Positions 33,883 through 42,267 are shown, numbered from the stretch's first letter. The stretch: 64,000 nucleotides of DNA from Betaproteobacteria bacterium (GCA_016183615.1 JACPEG010000041.1:1-64000); one strand, 5' to 3'. Notes: generated by a model not told the origin, from the letters alone. Translations and numbers: made by a program.

Positions 33883-34253
33883 TCGAGTTTATCGACGCGG
33901 ATCCTGTCGCCGTCGCGGACCGACGCCAGCGCCCGCGGATCGCCCTCGATTTTCCCCAGGAGGTTGACCTTGGCTACCAGCCGGCATTCGCTGCCCTTGG
34001 AGACCGGAGTCGGGCCATAGGGGAGCGCGAGGGAACTGCCCTCCACCCAGAAGCAGACGGTGCCGGGATCCACCACCTGTTTCGCGTCGGGCTCCAGCTT
34101 CACCTTCACCGGGACGCCGAAATAGACTTCTTCTCCCCAGGTGTTGGCGGAGGACTCACAGGGAAGCGCGGCGAGGAGTTTTTCCGAAGTGGGGGTTGCA
34201 TCGAGGCGCGCGGTGAGCGACCCCTTCGGCCAGCTGATCTTGATTTTCGCCAT
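33879..34253 (-). CDS. Cyclophilin-like fold protein
   Basis: The product has 124 residues. The pattern ARLDATPTSEKLLAALP, ANTWGEEVYFGVPV and GPTPVSKG resembles the TM1367-type cyclophilin-like family, which has the cyclophilin barrel but not the catalytic prolyl isomerase residues. The role is unknown. The C-terminus overlaps the Slp-like gene on the other strand by four bases. The ATG at 34253 lies 45 bases downstream of the transglycosylase stop on the same strand. Confidence 0.75.
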   Translation of the reverse strand: MAKIKISWPKGSLTARLDATPTSEKLLAALPCESSANTWGEEVYFGVPVKVKLEPDAKQVVDPGTVCFWVEGSSLALPYGPTPVSKGSECRLVAKVNLLGKIEGDPRALASVRDGDRIRVDKLD

Positions 34254-34297
34254 GGCCCCATTCTACCGGGCCGGGGGATTTCTCGTGGGCCGGGGCT

Positions 34298-34987
34298 TCA
34301 GACCCGCAGCTGGCGCATCACCTGCTGCAGGCGCTGCTGCTCGCCCAGAACCTTGCGGGCATAGGCCTGGTCCAGATCGCTGGACGCCCCGTTGTACATC
34401 TGAAGTGCCGTCGCCAGGTCGCCGGCCCGGTTCAGGTACTCACGCAGGATCCTCGCTCCGGCCACGATGTTGTTGCGGGGCTCCAGGACCACCTGCTCGC
34501 CCGAGGCCGGGAACTTGTCCCAGTGGTACTTGGGGATGATCTGCATCAGCCCCTTGGCCCCCATCACGCTCTCGGCGATCGGATTGAAGCGGGACTCCAC
34601 CGCCATCACGGAGAGGATGAGCAGCGGGTCGAGGCGGGTAACGCGGCCGGCCTCGAACGCCGCAGCGACCAGGTTTTCCATGGCCCGGGCCGAAACCAGG
34701 TAGCGCTTGGACAGGTGGTCCGTCAGGGCCCGGATCTTCGGGTCGCTGGAGGACTGCGGTGCCGCCCTGCGGTCGCCATGGCCGATTTCGCCCGTTGCGA
34801 CGGTGCTGAACGAGCGGAGCACGCGCGCCTCCAGGACCTGGGCTTCGAGCTGGAACCGGGTGTGAAAAACGGAAAGCACCGCCAGGATGGCGGCGAGAAA
34901 TGCAAAGATGATCACGTTGCTCCGCTCCCTGTGCATCCAGAGGGCGGGACCCGGCGGTGTCGCAATCAGACCGATAAGGTTCTGCAT
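34298..34987 (-). CDS. Membrane-anchored lytic transglycosylase (SLT domain)
   Basis: The product has about 229 residues. An N-terminal transmembrane segment (VIIFAFLAAILAVLSVF) is followed by a linker and an SLT goose-type domain (LDPLLILSVMAVESRFNPIAESVMGAKGLMQI). The catalytic Glu is in AVES, and MYNG lies near the end. It cleaves peptidoglycan strands in the periplasm, forming 1,6-anhydroMurNAc. The start ATG 34987 has AAGGAGG seven bases upstream. A strong promoter lies about 210 bases upstream, with a long structured leader between. Confidence 0.92.
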   Translation of the reverse strand: MQNLIGLIATPPGPALWMHRERSNVIIFAFLAAILAVLSVFHTRFQLEAQVLEARVLRSFSTVATGEIGHGDRRAAPQSSSDPKIRALTDHLSKRYLVSARAMENLVAAAFEAGRVTRLDPLLILSVMAVESRFNPIAESVMGAKGLMQIIPKYHWDKFPASGEQVVLEPRNNIVAGARILREYLNRAGDLATALQMYNGASSDLDQAYARKVLGEQQRLQQVMRQLRV

Positions 34988-35192
34988 TGCTGAACCTCCT
35001 TTCATTGATGTCCGGCGACGCGGCGCCCTGCGCCGGCGTTTCCATGACGCTTACAGCGGCTTTTGGTTACCTTGCTGGGGTAACTCGGTTCTTACCTCCG
35101 GCGGGGGCGCGTCGCCCTCGCGCGAGTCAAAGCCTGAACAAACAAATGGCCACTCAAGGTGGCCTCCCATGCGCGTCTTTTGTAACGCAGCG
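34988..35192 (-). promoter_or_regulatory. Candidate structured 5' leader RNA of the lytic transglycosylase gene
   Basis: The untranslated leader is about 200 nt, judged from the promoter at 35199-35227. On the minus strand a hairpin GGCCAC...GTGGCC (35148-35164) comes first. Next is a possible multi-stem domain: GGCUUU (35129-35134) pairing with AAAGCC (35058-35063), enclosing ACUCG/CGAGU (35123-35127 with 35083-35087) and a hairpin UUACC/GGUAA (35079-35083 with 35067-35071, sharing one base). A GC-rich stem follows before the ribosome binding site. It does not match a riboswitch class I recognise. Confidence 0.5.
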
Positions 35193-35198
35193 ATTTGC

Positions 35199-35227
35199 AT
35201 TCTATTGAATTATCTCATTTTTGTCAA
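35199..35227 (-). promoter_or_regulatory. Sigma-70 promoter of the lytic transglycosylase gene
   Basis: On the minus strand TTGACA (35222-35227), 17 bases, TAGAAT (35199-35204) in an AT-rich patch that stands out from the GC-rich surroundings. This is a near-consensus housekeeping promoter directed toward the transglycosylase. Confidence 0.82.
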
Positions 35228-35253
35228 CTACACCGTCCTTTTCTAAGTCATTG

Positions 35254-35270
35254 ATGTTGCGTTGCAACAT
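35254..35270. promoter_or_regulatory. Perfect 17-bp palindrome between divergent promoters
   Basis: ATGTTGC-GTT-GCAACAT, seven-base arms with a three-base centre. It lies 27 bases behind the -35 of the transglycosylase promoter and about 60 bases before the -35 of the EF-G paralogue. It has the size of an operator, but I do not recognise the regulator. Confidence 0.5.
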
Positions 35271-35330
35271 ACTCTATCGGCCTCGAATGCCCGCCTTAAA
35301 GACCGCCGAATCCGACTCCGGTTCCTTGCC

Positions 35331-35359
35331 TTGCCCCCAAAAAAACCGCCGCCTATACT
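35331..35359 (+). promoter_or_regulatory. Candidate promoter of the EF-G paralogue
   Basis: TTGCCC (35331-35336), 17 bases including an A7 run, TATACT (35354-35359), 36 bases before ATG 35396. The ribosome binding site is GTAGGGAG. Confidence 0.6.
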
Positions 35360-35395
35360 GCCCTCTCCGTCCCACATATAACTAAAGGTAGGGAG

Positions 35396-37444
35396 ATGCC
35401 GAAGTTCGCCACCGAATCCATCCGTACCCTCGCCCTCGTCGGTCACGCCGGCTCCGGAAAGACCACCCTCGCCGAGGCCCTGCTGCACAAGGCCGGCGCC
35501 GTCGGCGCCCCCGGGTCGGTGGAGCGGGGCACCACGGTGTCCGACTTCGACGCCCTGGAAAAGGAGCACGGGCATTCCCTCAATTCCTCGGTACTGCATC
35601 TGGAACACGGCAACACCCGGGTGCATTTCATCGATACTCCCGGCTCGCCGGATATGGTGGGGCAGGCCCTGTGCGCGCTGGACGCGGCAGAAACCGCCGC
35701 CGTCGTGATCAACGCCCAGAATGGCATCGAGCTGGTCACCAGCCGCATGATGCAGTGGGCCGCCAGGCGCAACCTGTGCCGGCTCATCGTCGTCAACAGG
35801 ATCGACGCCGAGAACGTGGACCTGGAAGGTCTGCTGGAGCGGATCAAGCAGACCTTCGGCAAGGAGTGCATCGCCCTCAACCTCCCCGCCGGCGGCGGCA
35901 CCAGGGTGGTGGACTGCTTCTTCAATCCCGCCGGCGAATCGGATTTCTCGTCGGTGGAGGAGACCCACCAGCACCTGATCGACCAGGTGGTGGAGGTGGA
36001 CGAGGAGCTGATGGCGGTCTACCTGGAAAAAGGGGAAGTGAGTCCGGAGCAGCTCCACGCGCCCTTCGAGAAGGCGCTGCGCGATGGGCACCTGGTCCCG
36101 GTGTGCTTCGTATCGGCCCGCAATGGCGCCGGCATCGCGGAACTCCTCGACATATTCGTGAAGCTCCTGCCCAACCCCGCCGAGGGCAATCCGCCGCTGT
36201 TCGTCAAGGGCGAGGGTGCAGCTGCGGAAGAGTTCCCCTCCGAGCCCGACGCCCGGAAGCACGTGCTGGCCCACGTGTTCAAGGTGTCCATTGACCCCTT
36301 CGTGGGCCGGTTGGGTATTTTCCGCATCCACCAGGGCACCATCACCAAGGACACCCAGCTCTACATCGGCGAGGGCAAGAAGCCCTTCAAGGTGGCCCAT
36401 CCGCTCATGATCCAGGGCAAGGACATGGTGGAAGTGGACGCGCTGGTGCCGGGCGACATCGGCGCCGTGGCAAAGGTGGAGGAAGTCGTTTTCGACGCGG
36501 TGCTCCACGACTCCCACGACGAGGATCATATTCACCTCAAGCCACTCGAGTTCCCCACCCCGGTCTATGGCCTCGCCATCCATCCCCAGCGCCGCGGCGA
36601 TGAGCAGCGGCTTTCGGGCATCCTGCAGAAGCTGGAGGCCGAGGACCCCTGCTTCCGGGTGGAGCACGTGGCCACCACCAACGAGACCATCATCCGCGGC
36701 CTGGGCGAGCTGCACCTGCGGTTCGTGCTGGAGAAAATGGCCTCCCAGTACCACATCGAGGTGACTACCAAGCCTCCCTCCATCCCCTACCGGGAAACCA
36801 TCACCGCCCGGGCCGAAGGCCATCATCGTCACAAGAAGCAGACCGGAGGCGCCGGCCAGTTCGGGGAGGTGTATCTCAAGGTGGAGCCCCTGCCCCGGGG
36901 CGCAGGCTTCGAGTTCGTGGACGAGGTGAGGGGCGGGACCATTCCCAATCAGTTCATCCCGGCGGTGGAAAAGGGCGTCCGGCAGGTACTCGAGGCGGGG
37001 CCCCTCGCCGGCTACCCGATGATGGACATGCGGGTCATCGTGTACGACGGCAAGCACCATCCGGTGGATTCCAAGGAAGTCGCCTTCATCGCCGCCGGCA
37101 AGAAGGCCTTCATCGATGCGATCACCAAAGCGCGGCCCATCGTGCTGGAGCCCATCGTCAACATCGAGATCACCACCCCGGAGCACTGCATGGGGGACGT
37201 CACCGGGGACCTCTCCTCCAAGCGCGGCCAGGTGGCCGGTACGCAGAGCGCGGCCCCCGGCATGCTCGCCATTTCCGGGCGGGTGCCCCTGTCGGAACTC
37301 AACAACTACCAGTCGAAGCTGAAATCGGTGACCGGCGGCCACGGCTCCTACTCCCTGGAATTCAGCCATTACGAGCCGGTGCCTCCCACCGTCCAGACTC
37401 AGCTGGTGTCCCAGTACAAGGCGCACCGCACCGAAGAACAATGA
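35396..37444 (+). CDS. Elongation factor G-like translational GTPase (EF-G paralogue)
   Basis: The product has 682 residues. The G domain has G1 GHAGSGKT (16-23), G3 D80TPG and G4 NRID (134-137, Arg in place of the usual Lys). It is followed by domains II-V, including ETITARAEGHHRHKKQTGGAGQFGEV (domain IV loop) and the C-terminal GRVPLSELNNYQSKLKS. It belongs to the EF-G-like group found next to, but not replacing, canonical FusA; no str-operon genes are here. Paralogues of this type may act in ribosome recycling or stress translation. The exact role is not known. Confidence 0.9.
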   Translation: MPKFATESIRTLALVGHAGSGKTTLAEALLHKAGAVGAPGSVERGTTVSDFDALEKEHGHSLNSSVLHLEHGNTRVHFIDTPGSPDMVGQALCALDAAETAAVVINAQNGIELVTSRMMQWAARRNLCRLIVVNRIDAENVDLEGLLERIKQTFGKECIALNLPAGGGTRVVDCFFNPAGESDFSSVEETHQHLIDQVVEVDEELMAVYLEKGEVSPEQLHAPFEKALRDGHLVPVCFVSARNGAGIAELLDIFVKLLPNPAEGNPPLFVKGEGAAAEEFPSEPDARKHVLAHVFKVSIDPFVGRLGIFRIHQGTITKDTQLYIGEGKKPFKVAHPLMIQGKDMVEVDALVPGDIGAVAKVEEVVFDAVLHDSHDEDHIHLKPLEFPTPVYGLAIHPQRRGDEQRLSGILQKLEAEDPCFRVEHVATTNETIIRGLGELHLRFVLEKMASQYHIEVTTKPPSIPYRETITARAEGHHRHKKQTGGAGQFGEVYLKVEPLPRGAGFEFVDEVRGGTIPNQFIPAVEKGVRQVLEAGPLAGYPMMDMRVIVYDGKHHPVDSKEVAFIAAGKKAFIDAITKARPIVLEPIVNIEITTPEHCMGDVTGDLSSKRGQVAGTQSAAPGMLAISGRVPLSELNNYQSKLKSVTGGHGSYSLEFSHYEPVPPTVQTQLVSQYKAHRTEEQ

Positions 37445-37476
37445 TCGGGCTTCGGGGCTGACGGAGGATTCGCCCC

Positions 37477-38088
37477 ATGGACGAAACGGTCATCCGCGCC
37501 ATCGCCCGCTGGCCCAACGTCCCCGAAGTCTACGGCTGGCTGTCGCTCGATCGGCGCGGCAACTGGCGGGTAAAGGACAGCCGCATCACCAACCCCGGCG
37601 TCATCGCCTTCATCAATCGCAATTACGAGCACGACGGGGCCGGGCACTGGTTCTTCCAGAACGGCCCCCAGCGGGTGTTCGTGCGCCTTGACTACACGCC
37701 CTGGGTCTATCGCCTCCGTCCATCGGGACCCGAGGTGCACGCCGAGACCCACACCGGCATCCCAGCGAATTCCATCCGGCAAGCCTTCATCGACGAGGCG
37801 GGTGCGGTGCTGCTGCTCGGAGAGCCGGGGATCGGCGTGGTAAGCGACCGCGACCTCGCACCCATTCTTGCCCGGCTGGAACTGGGGGACGGGAAAGCGA
37901 TGGACGACGCCACGCTGGAGATCGAGCTGGAAGCCCTGAGGCAAGGTGCGGCGCGCCCACTCCACCTCAGGTTGAACCGGCAGCGTGTTCGGCTCGCACC
38001 CGTCGGCTCCGCGGAAGTCGCACCGCGCTTCGGCTTTGTCGCCCGGCCCGTTCCGCTGGAGGGGCAGGCGGAGTGCTACGACCTGTGA
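37477..38088 (+). CDS. Conserved hypothetical protein
   Basis: The product has 203 residues, soluble, with no signal peptide. Distinctive features are MDETVIRAIARWPNVPEVYGWLSLDRRGNW, NPGVIAFINRNYEHDGAGHWFFQNGPQRVFV, LDYTPWVYRL and LEPGIGVVSDRD-like text. I recognise it only as a conserved betaproteobacterial hypothetical, possibly a DUF2946/2944-type entry; I have not verified the number. It follows the EF-G paralogue by 32 bases and precedes glpD by 7 bases, in the same direction, so the three may be co-transcribed. Confidence 0.75.
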   Translation: MDETVIRAIARWPNVPEVYGWLSLDRRGNWRVKDSRITNPGVIAFINRNYEHDGAGHWFFQNGPQRVFVRLDYTPWVYRLRPSGPEVHAETHTGIPANSIRQAFIDEAGAVLLLGEPGIGVVSDRDLAPILARLELGDGKAMDDATLEIELEALRQGAARPLHLRLNRQRVRLAPVGSAEVAPRFGFVARPVPLEGQAECYDL

Positions 38089-38095
38089 TGGAATC

Positions 38096-39613
38096 ATGAG
38101 CGCCGACGACGCCTTCGACCTCGTTATCATCGGCGGCGGCATCAACGGCGCCGGCATCGCCCGCGATGCCGCCGGGCGCGGCCTCAAGGTCCTGCTGTGC
38201 GAAAAGGGCGACATCGCCTGCGCCACCTCTTCCACCAGCAGCAAGCTGATCCACGGCGGCCTGCGCTACCTGGAGCATTATGCTTTACGGCTGGTGTCGG
38301 AAGCCCTCTCCGAGCGCGAGATCCTGCTGCGCAGCGCGCCGCACCTGGTGCGCCCCCTGCGCTTCGTGCTGCCCCGCGGCGCGGGCCTGCGCCCCGCCTG
38401 GATGATCCGGATCGGCCTGTTCCTGTACGACCGCATCGGCGGGCGCCGGGGACTGGAAGCAAGCTCCCGCATCCGGCTCCGGGACAGCGACTACGGCGCA
38501 CCCCTCAAGGAGGCCTACACGGACGGGTTCGTCTATTCGGATTGCGTGACCGACGACGCGCGCCTGGTGGTGGAAACCCTGCTCGACGCCGCGGCACGAG
38601 GCGCGACGGTGGCGCCGCGCACGGCTCTGACGAATGCCACGCCGAAGGACAGCGGCTGGGAAGTCACGCTGGAAGGGATTTCAGGCACCCGCTCCACCGG
38701 GTTCGCAAGGGTGATCGTAAACGCCACCGGTCCCTGGGTCGAGGAAGTGCTGCGCGGTCCCCTGGGAATCGAATCCCGGGCCAGAGTTCGATTGGTTAAG
38801 GGCAGCCACGTCGTTGTGCCCCGCCTCTACGCACGGAACCACGCCTACATCCTGCAGAACCCGGACCAGCGGGTGGTGTTCCTGATTCCCTTCGAGGACG
38901 ATTTCACGCTGATCGGCACCACCGATGTGCCGCTCGCGGGTCCCGGGCCGGTGGCCATCACTCCCGAGGAGGCGGTGTACCTGTGCCAATCCGCGAGCCG
39001 ATTCCTGAAGGACCCGGTCACTCCGGCAGACGTGGTGTGGAGCTTCGCGGGCATCCGCGCCCTCCACGACGACGGCTCAGCCAATGTCTCGGAGGTCACC
39101 CGCGATTACGTGCTCCAGCTCGACCGCCGGCAAGGCGCACCTGCGCTCTCGGTGTTCGGCGGCAAGCTCACCACCTACCGGCGCCTGGCGGAGCGGGTGC
39201 TGGACAGGCTGGCGCCCCTGTTTCCGGGTATGGGACCGGCGTGGACCGCCGGCCAGCCCCTGCCCGGCGGCGGCATCGGGGACCCCGGCGTGTTTGCCCG
39301 GAACCTGGTGTCGCGCCATTCCGCGCTCCCCGCAGAATGGGTGGCCCGGATGGCCCATCGCTACGGCGCGCGGTCGGAATCCCTCATCGGCAATGCCGTC
39401 CATCCTGGAGATCTCGGGCGGCACTTCGGCGCCGGGCTGTACGCCCGTGAAATCGACTTTCTGCTGGAATCTGAGTGGGCCACCACCGCGGACGACATAC
39501 TCTGGCGGCGCACCAAGGCGGGCCTCAAGCTTTCGCCCGAGGCGCGCCGGGCCGTGGCCGATCACGTGGAAGGCCGAACCCGCCTCGCCGGAGAGCGTGC
39601 GTGCGCCCGCTGA
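38096..39613 (+). CDS. glpD: Aerobic glycerol-3-phosphate dehydrogenase
   Basis: The 505-residue FAD enzyme oxidises glycerol 3-phosphate to dihydroxyacetone phosphate and passes electrons to quinone at the membrane. The FAD-binding N-terminus is DLVIIGGGINGAGIARDAAG, followed by SSTSSKLIHGGLRYLEHY, the GlpD signature, and FGGKLTTYRRLAE near the C-terminal domain. ATG 38096 is chosen because earlier in-frame codons lie within the upstream gene. No glpF, glpK or glpR gene is adjacent. Confidence 0.95.
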   Translation: MSADDAFDLVIIGGGINGAGIARDAAGRGLKVLLCEKGDIACATSSTSSKLIHGGLRYLEHYALRLVSEALSEREILLRSAPHLVRPLRFVLPRGAGLRPAWMIRIGLFLYDRIGGRRGLEASSRIRLRDSDYGAPLKEAYTDGFVYSDCVTDDARLVVETLLDAAARGATVAPRTALTNATPKDSGWEVTLEGISGTRSTGFARVIVNATGPWVEEVLRGPLGIESRARVRLVKGSHVVVPRLYARNHAYILQNPDQRVVFLIPFEDDFTLIGTTDVPLAGPGPVAITPEEAVYLCQSASRFLKDPVTPADVVWSFAGIRALHDDGSANVSEVTRDYVLQLDRRQGAPALSVFGGKLTTYRRLAERVLDRLAPLFPGMGPAWTAGQPLPGGGIGDPGVFARNLVSRHSALPAEWVARMAHRYGARSESLIGNAVHPGDLGRHFGAGLYAREIDFLLESEWATTADDILWRRTKAGLKLSPEARRAVADHVEGRTRLAGERACAR

Positions 39614-39692
39614 AGGATTTTGCGACAGCAGTCCGGTCGGCGATTTGCGGCCTGTTCGCCGACGTCGAAAAGACGTCACTCGCAGAAGCGTT

Positions 39693-39905
39693 CTACCGTA
39701 CCCGTTTCGCCGAATAGTCTTCCTCGATGTTGTCCTTGAAAAAGCTGCCGGGCGAGGTGGCATTCATGAAGCGCCGGTACAGGTCCTGGGACACCCGCGA
39801 ATACTGGCATACCGCGCCGTTGCTGAACTCCACCTCCAGGGTCTGGCTTGCGGGCTCATAGCCCACCGAGCGGATGTTGCTGGCGCTGATCTTTTTGCGC
39901 TCCAT
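39693..39905 (-). CDS. KTSC-domain small protein
   Basis: The product has about 70 residues. ISASNIRSVGYEPASQTLEVEFSNGAVCQYSRVSQDLYRRFMNATSPGSFFKDNI matches the KTSC domain (named for its C-terminal occurrence in a lysyl-tRNA synthetase). The function of free KTSC proteins is unknown. The ATG at 39905 comes just after the DUF599 stop (tca at 39908-39910), and a TTG at 39911 would overlap it, so the two are likely co-transcribed. Confidence 0.85.
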   Translation of the reverse strand: MERKKISASNIRSVGYEPASQTLEVEFSNGAVCQYSRVSQDLYRRFMNATSPGSFFKDNIEEDYSAKRVR

Positions 39906-39907
39906 GC

Positions 39908-40612
39908 TCAATCCTTACCCGGCTCGGGGCCGGAGTCCTGAAGGGCGCGCAGCGTGGGGGAATGGAAATCGCGCCGGTACAGCACCAGCACCACGAACAC
40001 TGTGACCAGGACGAACAGGACCGGGTGGACGAACCAGGTGAGGGCGGCCAGCCCGAAGTAGTAGGCGCGCACGCCACGGGTGAAGTCCTCGCCCGCGAAC
40101 TCGCTGATGCGGGAAGCCCGGGCGACAAAATCATCATGCCGGCCCGGGTCCTCGCCGCCCTCCGGTGCCCCACCCACCAGGATGGTCAGGATGTTGAAAT
40201 GGCGCAGGGCATAGGTGAACTTGAAGAAAGCGTAGATGAAAACGGTGAGCAGGAGAAGCAGCTTCAGCTCCCACAGCTCGCGGGAAGTCTGCTTGGCGAA
40301 CGGCAGATCGGCGGTTATTTCGATGGCCCGCTCGCTGTAGCCGAACACCGTGATCAGGCCGGCAATGATGAAAATGGTGGTGGAGGCGAAAAAGGAGACG
40401 CTGTTCACCAGGTTGCCGATCAGGGAGGAATCCGTGACGCGGTTCTCCCGCTTCAGCATCTGCCGGAACCACCGCCATCGATATTGATTCAGCACCGCCG
40501 TGAGGTTGCGCGGGCCGTGCCCGAGGTTGTCGGCGTAATAGGCGTAGGCTGCCCAGCTGGCGATGAACCAGACAAGCGCGAACCAGTCGGCCCACGTGAT
40601 CTTGAGAAGCAT
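39908..40612 (-). CDS. DUF599 family membrane protein
   Basis: The product has 234 residues with about four transmembrane segments: WADWFALVWFIASWAAYAYY, ASTTIFIIAGLITVFGY, LLLLLTVFIYAFFKFTYAL and a C-terminal PVLFVLVTVFVVLVLY. DUF599 is a family of uncharacterised inner-membrane proteins in proteobacteria. The conserved GPRNLTAVLNQYRWRWFRQML loop faces one side. No function can be assigned. It is upstream of the KTSC gene. Confidence 0.87.
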   Translation of the reverse strand: MLLKITWADWFALVWFIASWAAYAYYADNLGHGPRNLTAVLNQYRWRWFRQMLKRENRVTDSSLIGNLVNSVSFFASTTIFIIAGLITVFGYSERAIEITADLPFAKQTSRELWELKLLLLLTVFIYAFFKFTYALRHFNILTILVGGAPEGGEDPGRHDDFVARASRISEFAGEDFTRGVRAYYFGLAALTWFVHPVLFVLVTVFVVLVLYRRDFHSPTLRALQDSGPEPGKD

Positions 40613-40651
40613 GATTCAGGCAGTCCGCAGAATACCGGGGGGCGGCGGCGG

Positions 40652-41116
40652 CTACTGCAGGGCCTCCCTGACGATGTCGGCGAGAAGCCTTTCCACCTCT
40701 TTCAGCGCCTTGGCCGCCGCGCCACCGGCTGCCGGCCGGCGGTAGGAGACATAGGTCTTCCCGGGCTCGCCGGGCAGCTCGTACACCGCGATGGCGTAGG
40801 GGCAGAACACGATGCTGTGGGGGTCCGCCTCCATCATCCGGCGGGAAAGCGTCGCGCTGCAGAACTCCAGCACGTCGGCATTCACGAAGACCTTTCTCCC
40901 GGCGCCCAGGTCCTTGCCGGTGCGCTCCAGCATCTCGCCCACGTGGGCGGTGGTGTTGATCACCAGCCCGCGGTTTTCGATGGCGAATACCACCCCCGAC
41001 TTGATGTCCTCGAACTGCCCCTTCTTGAACTGCACGACAATCGGGTTTTCGGCGGCGTGGCCGGGCGCGGCAAGCGCCAGCGCGGAAACGGCGACAGCCA
41101 GGACGATGCGATTCAT
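40652..41116 (-). CDS. DUF302 periplasmic protein
   Basis: The product has 154 residues with a signal peptide (about 1-21, ending GHA). The DUF302 core includes FEDIKSGVVFAIENRGLVINTTAHVGEMLERTG and VEFCSATLSRRMMEADPHSIVFCPYAIAVYEL-like text with two Cys. DUF302 proteins have an antiparallel fold and occur in sulfur-oxidising and heavy-metal contexts, but the function is not established. A strong GGGAGG site precedes ATG 41116. It is 35 bases downstream of the FKBP gene. Confidence 0.87.
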   Translation of the reverse strand: MNRIVLAVAVSALALAAPGHAAENPIVVQFKKGQFEDIKSGVVFAIENRGLVINTTAHVGEMLERTGKDLGAGRKVFVNADVLEFCSATLSRRMMEADPHSIVFCPYAIAVYELPGEPGKTYVSYRRPAAGGAAAKALKEVERLLADIVREALQ

Positions 41117-41151
41117 GGATGACCTCCCTCGGACCGGGTCCTGTCGTTGGC

Positions 41152-41643
41152 TCAATGCAAACCTTCGGGGCCGGCCTCGGCCGGAACTCCGCTTGTGATC
41201 TCTCCCCGCGTGGCGTCCCGCACCCCTACCACGCTGACCACGTAGGTCAGGATCTTGCCGGCCAGGGGATGGTTGCCGTCCACGGTGAGCTTCCCGTCCT
41301 CGATCCGGCTCACGCGGAATATCCGGGTCTCCCCCCGGTCGTTTTCGAACGGCACTTCCGCGCCCACCCGCCGGAACTGGGGCGGCACGTTTTCCAGGTC
41401 GTCGGTGAACGTGAGTTCCTCCCGGTGGGACCCGAAGCCCTGCTCCGGGGCGATGCTGATGCGAACCTGGTCGCCCCGGCGGTGGCCCTCCAGCGCATGC
41501 TCGATCGCCTCCAGCAGCTGGCCGCCGGCGCCATGTACGTAGCCCACCGGCAGGTCGTACTGCTCGAGCAGGCTCCCATCCCGATCGAGGATCGTGTAGG
41601 TAAAGTGGACTACCTTGTTGCGCCTGATCACCTGCTCTCCCAT
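41152..41643 (-). CDS. FKBP-type peptidyl-prolyl isomerase, SlyD-like
   Basis: The product has 163 residues. The N- and C-terminal FKBP parts are interrupted by an insert-in-flap chaperone domain (about 75-130, EELTFTDDLENVPPQF..., VDGNHPLAGK), the SlyD arrangement. There is no His-rich tail, so it is not the nickel-handling type. It accelerates proline isomerisation and binds unfolded chains in the cytoplasm. The 191 bases downstream of the H1-like gene and upstream of this start contain no gene that I see. Confidence 0.9.
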   Translation of the reverse strand: MGEQVIRRNKVVHFTYTILDRDGSLLEQYDLPVGYVHGAGGQLLEAIEHALEGHRRGDQVRISIAPEQGFGSHREELTFTDDLENVPPQFRRVGAEVPFENDRGETRIFRVSRIEDGKLTVDGNHPLAGKILTYVVSVVGVRDATRGEITSGVPAEAGPEGLH

Positions 41644-41834
41644 GGGCCCGCCTCCGATTGTCCGGAAATGTTAACCGCCCCGGGCGCCAGGCGCCAGCGC
41701 AAGGCACAAGGAAGGTTGGCGGAAAGGAAACCCCGCCCTACAGGAAGGGAAGTGCGAGAGGTGCCGGACAAATCTGTGGGACAGCCTGCGCCCTCACGGG
41801 CGGAGGCTGCCCACAGGGGTCCTGCGAACGGCCG

Positions 41835-42164
41835 CTACCTCGTTCCCAGCGGAAAAGGCCAGGCACCTACCGCAGGGGCCGGCGCCGCCGGAGCCGGGGC
41901 CGCGGCGGGCTTCGCCGCGGGTTTGGCCGCCTTCTTCTTGGCGGCCTTCTTTTTGGCCGGAGCCTTTTTCTTTTTGGCAGCCTTTTTCTTCGGTGCTGCC
42001 TTCTTCTTCTTTTTGGCTGGCTTCTTCTTTGCTGCCTTCTTCTTCTTTGCTGCCTTCTTCTTCGGTGCCGCTTTCTTCTTCTTGGCCGGCTTGCGCTTCG
42101 CGGCCTTGCGCTTCGGGGCGGCCTTCTTCTTCATGGGTCTCTTCGCGGCTTTCTTGGTTGCCAT
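41835..42164 (-). CDS. Histone H1-like lysine/alanine-rich DNA-binding protein
   Basis: The product has 109 residues. Residues 1-85 are almost only Lys, Ala and Pro in repeated KKKAAPKK-type words. A Pro/Ala linker and a short neutral end (GAWPFPLGTR) follow. It resembles bacterial H1-like and AlgP-type proteins that bind and compact DNA without sequence specificity. The low-complexity DNA (runs of CTTCTT-type triplets) invites length variation by slippage. No regulation is visible. Confidence 0.85.
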   Translation of the reverse strand: MATKKAAKRPMKKKAAPKRKAAKRKPAKKKKAAPKKKAAKKKKAAKKKPAKKKKKAAPKKKAAKKKKAPAKKKAAKKKAAKPAAKPAAAPAPAAPAPAVGAWPFPLGTR

Positions 42165-42267
42165 TTCAACCTCCTATCGAGAGTTATAAAGGGCACTACC
42201 CATAAGTGGCACCATGGCCACTACCACCTCCACCTCCGGCCAGACCGCGCCGGGGGCTTACAGCAGT

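Noticed and set aside
34988-35192. A known riboswitch class (c-di-GMP, c-di-AMP, TPP, cobalamin, glycine)
   Set aside because: None of the conserved core sequences of these classes, as I know them, are present on the leader strand; it is reported only as an unclassified structured leader.
35243-37441. A 732-codon minus-strand frame opposite the EF-G paralogue
   Set aside because: No recognisable domain; full EF-G motifs lie on the plus strand with a promoter and ribosome binding site.
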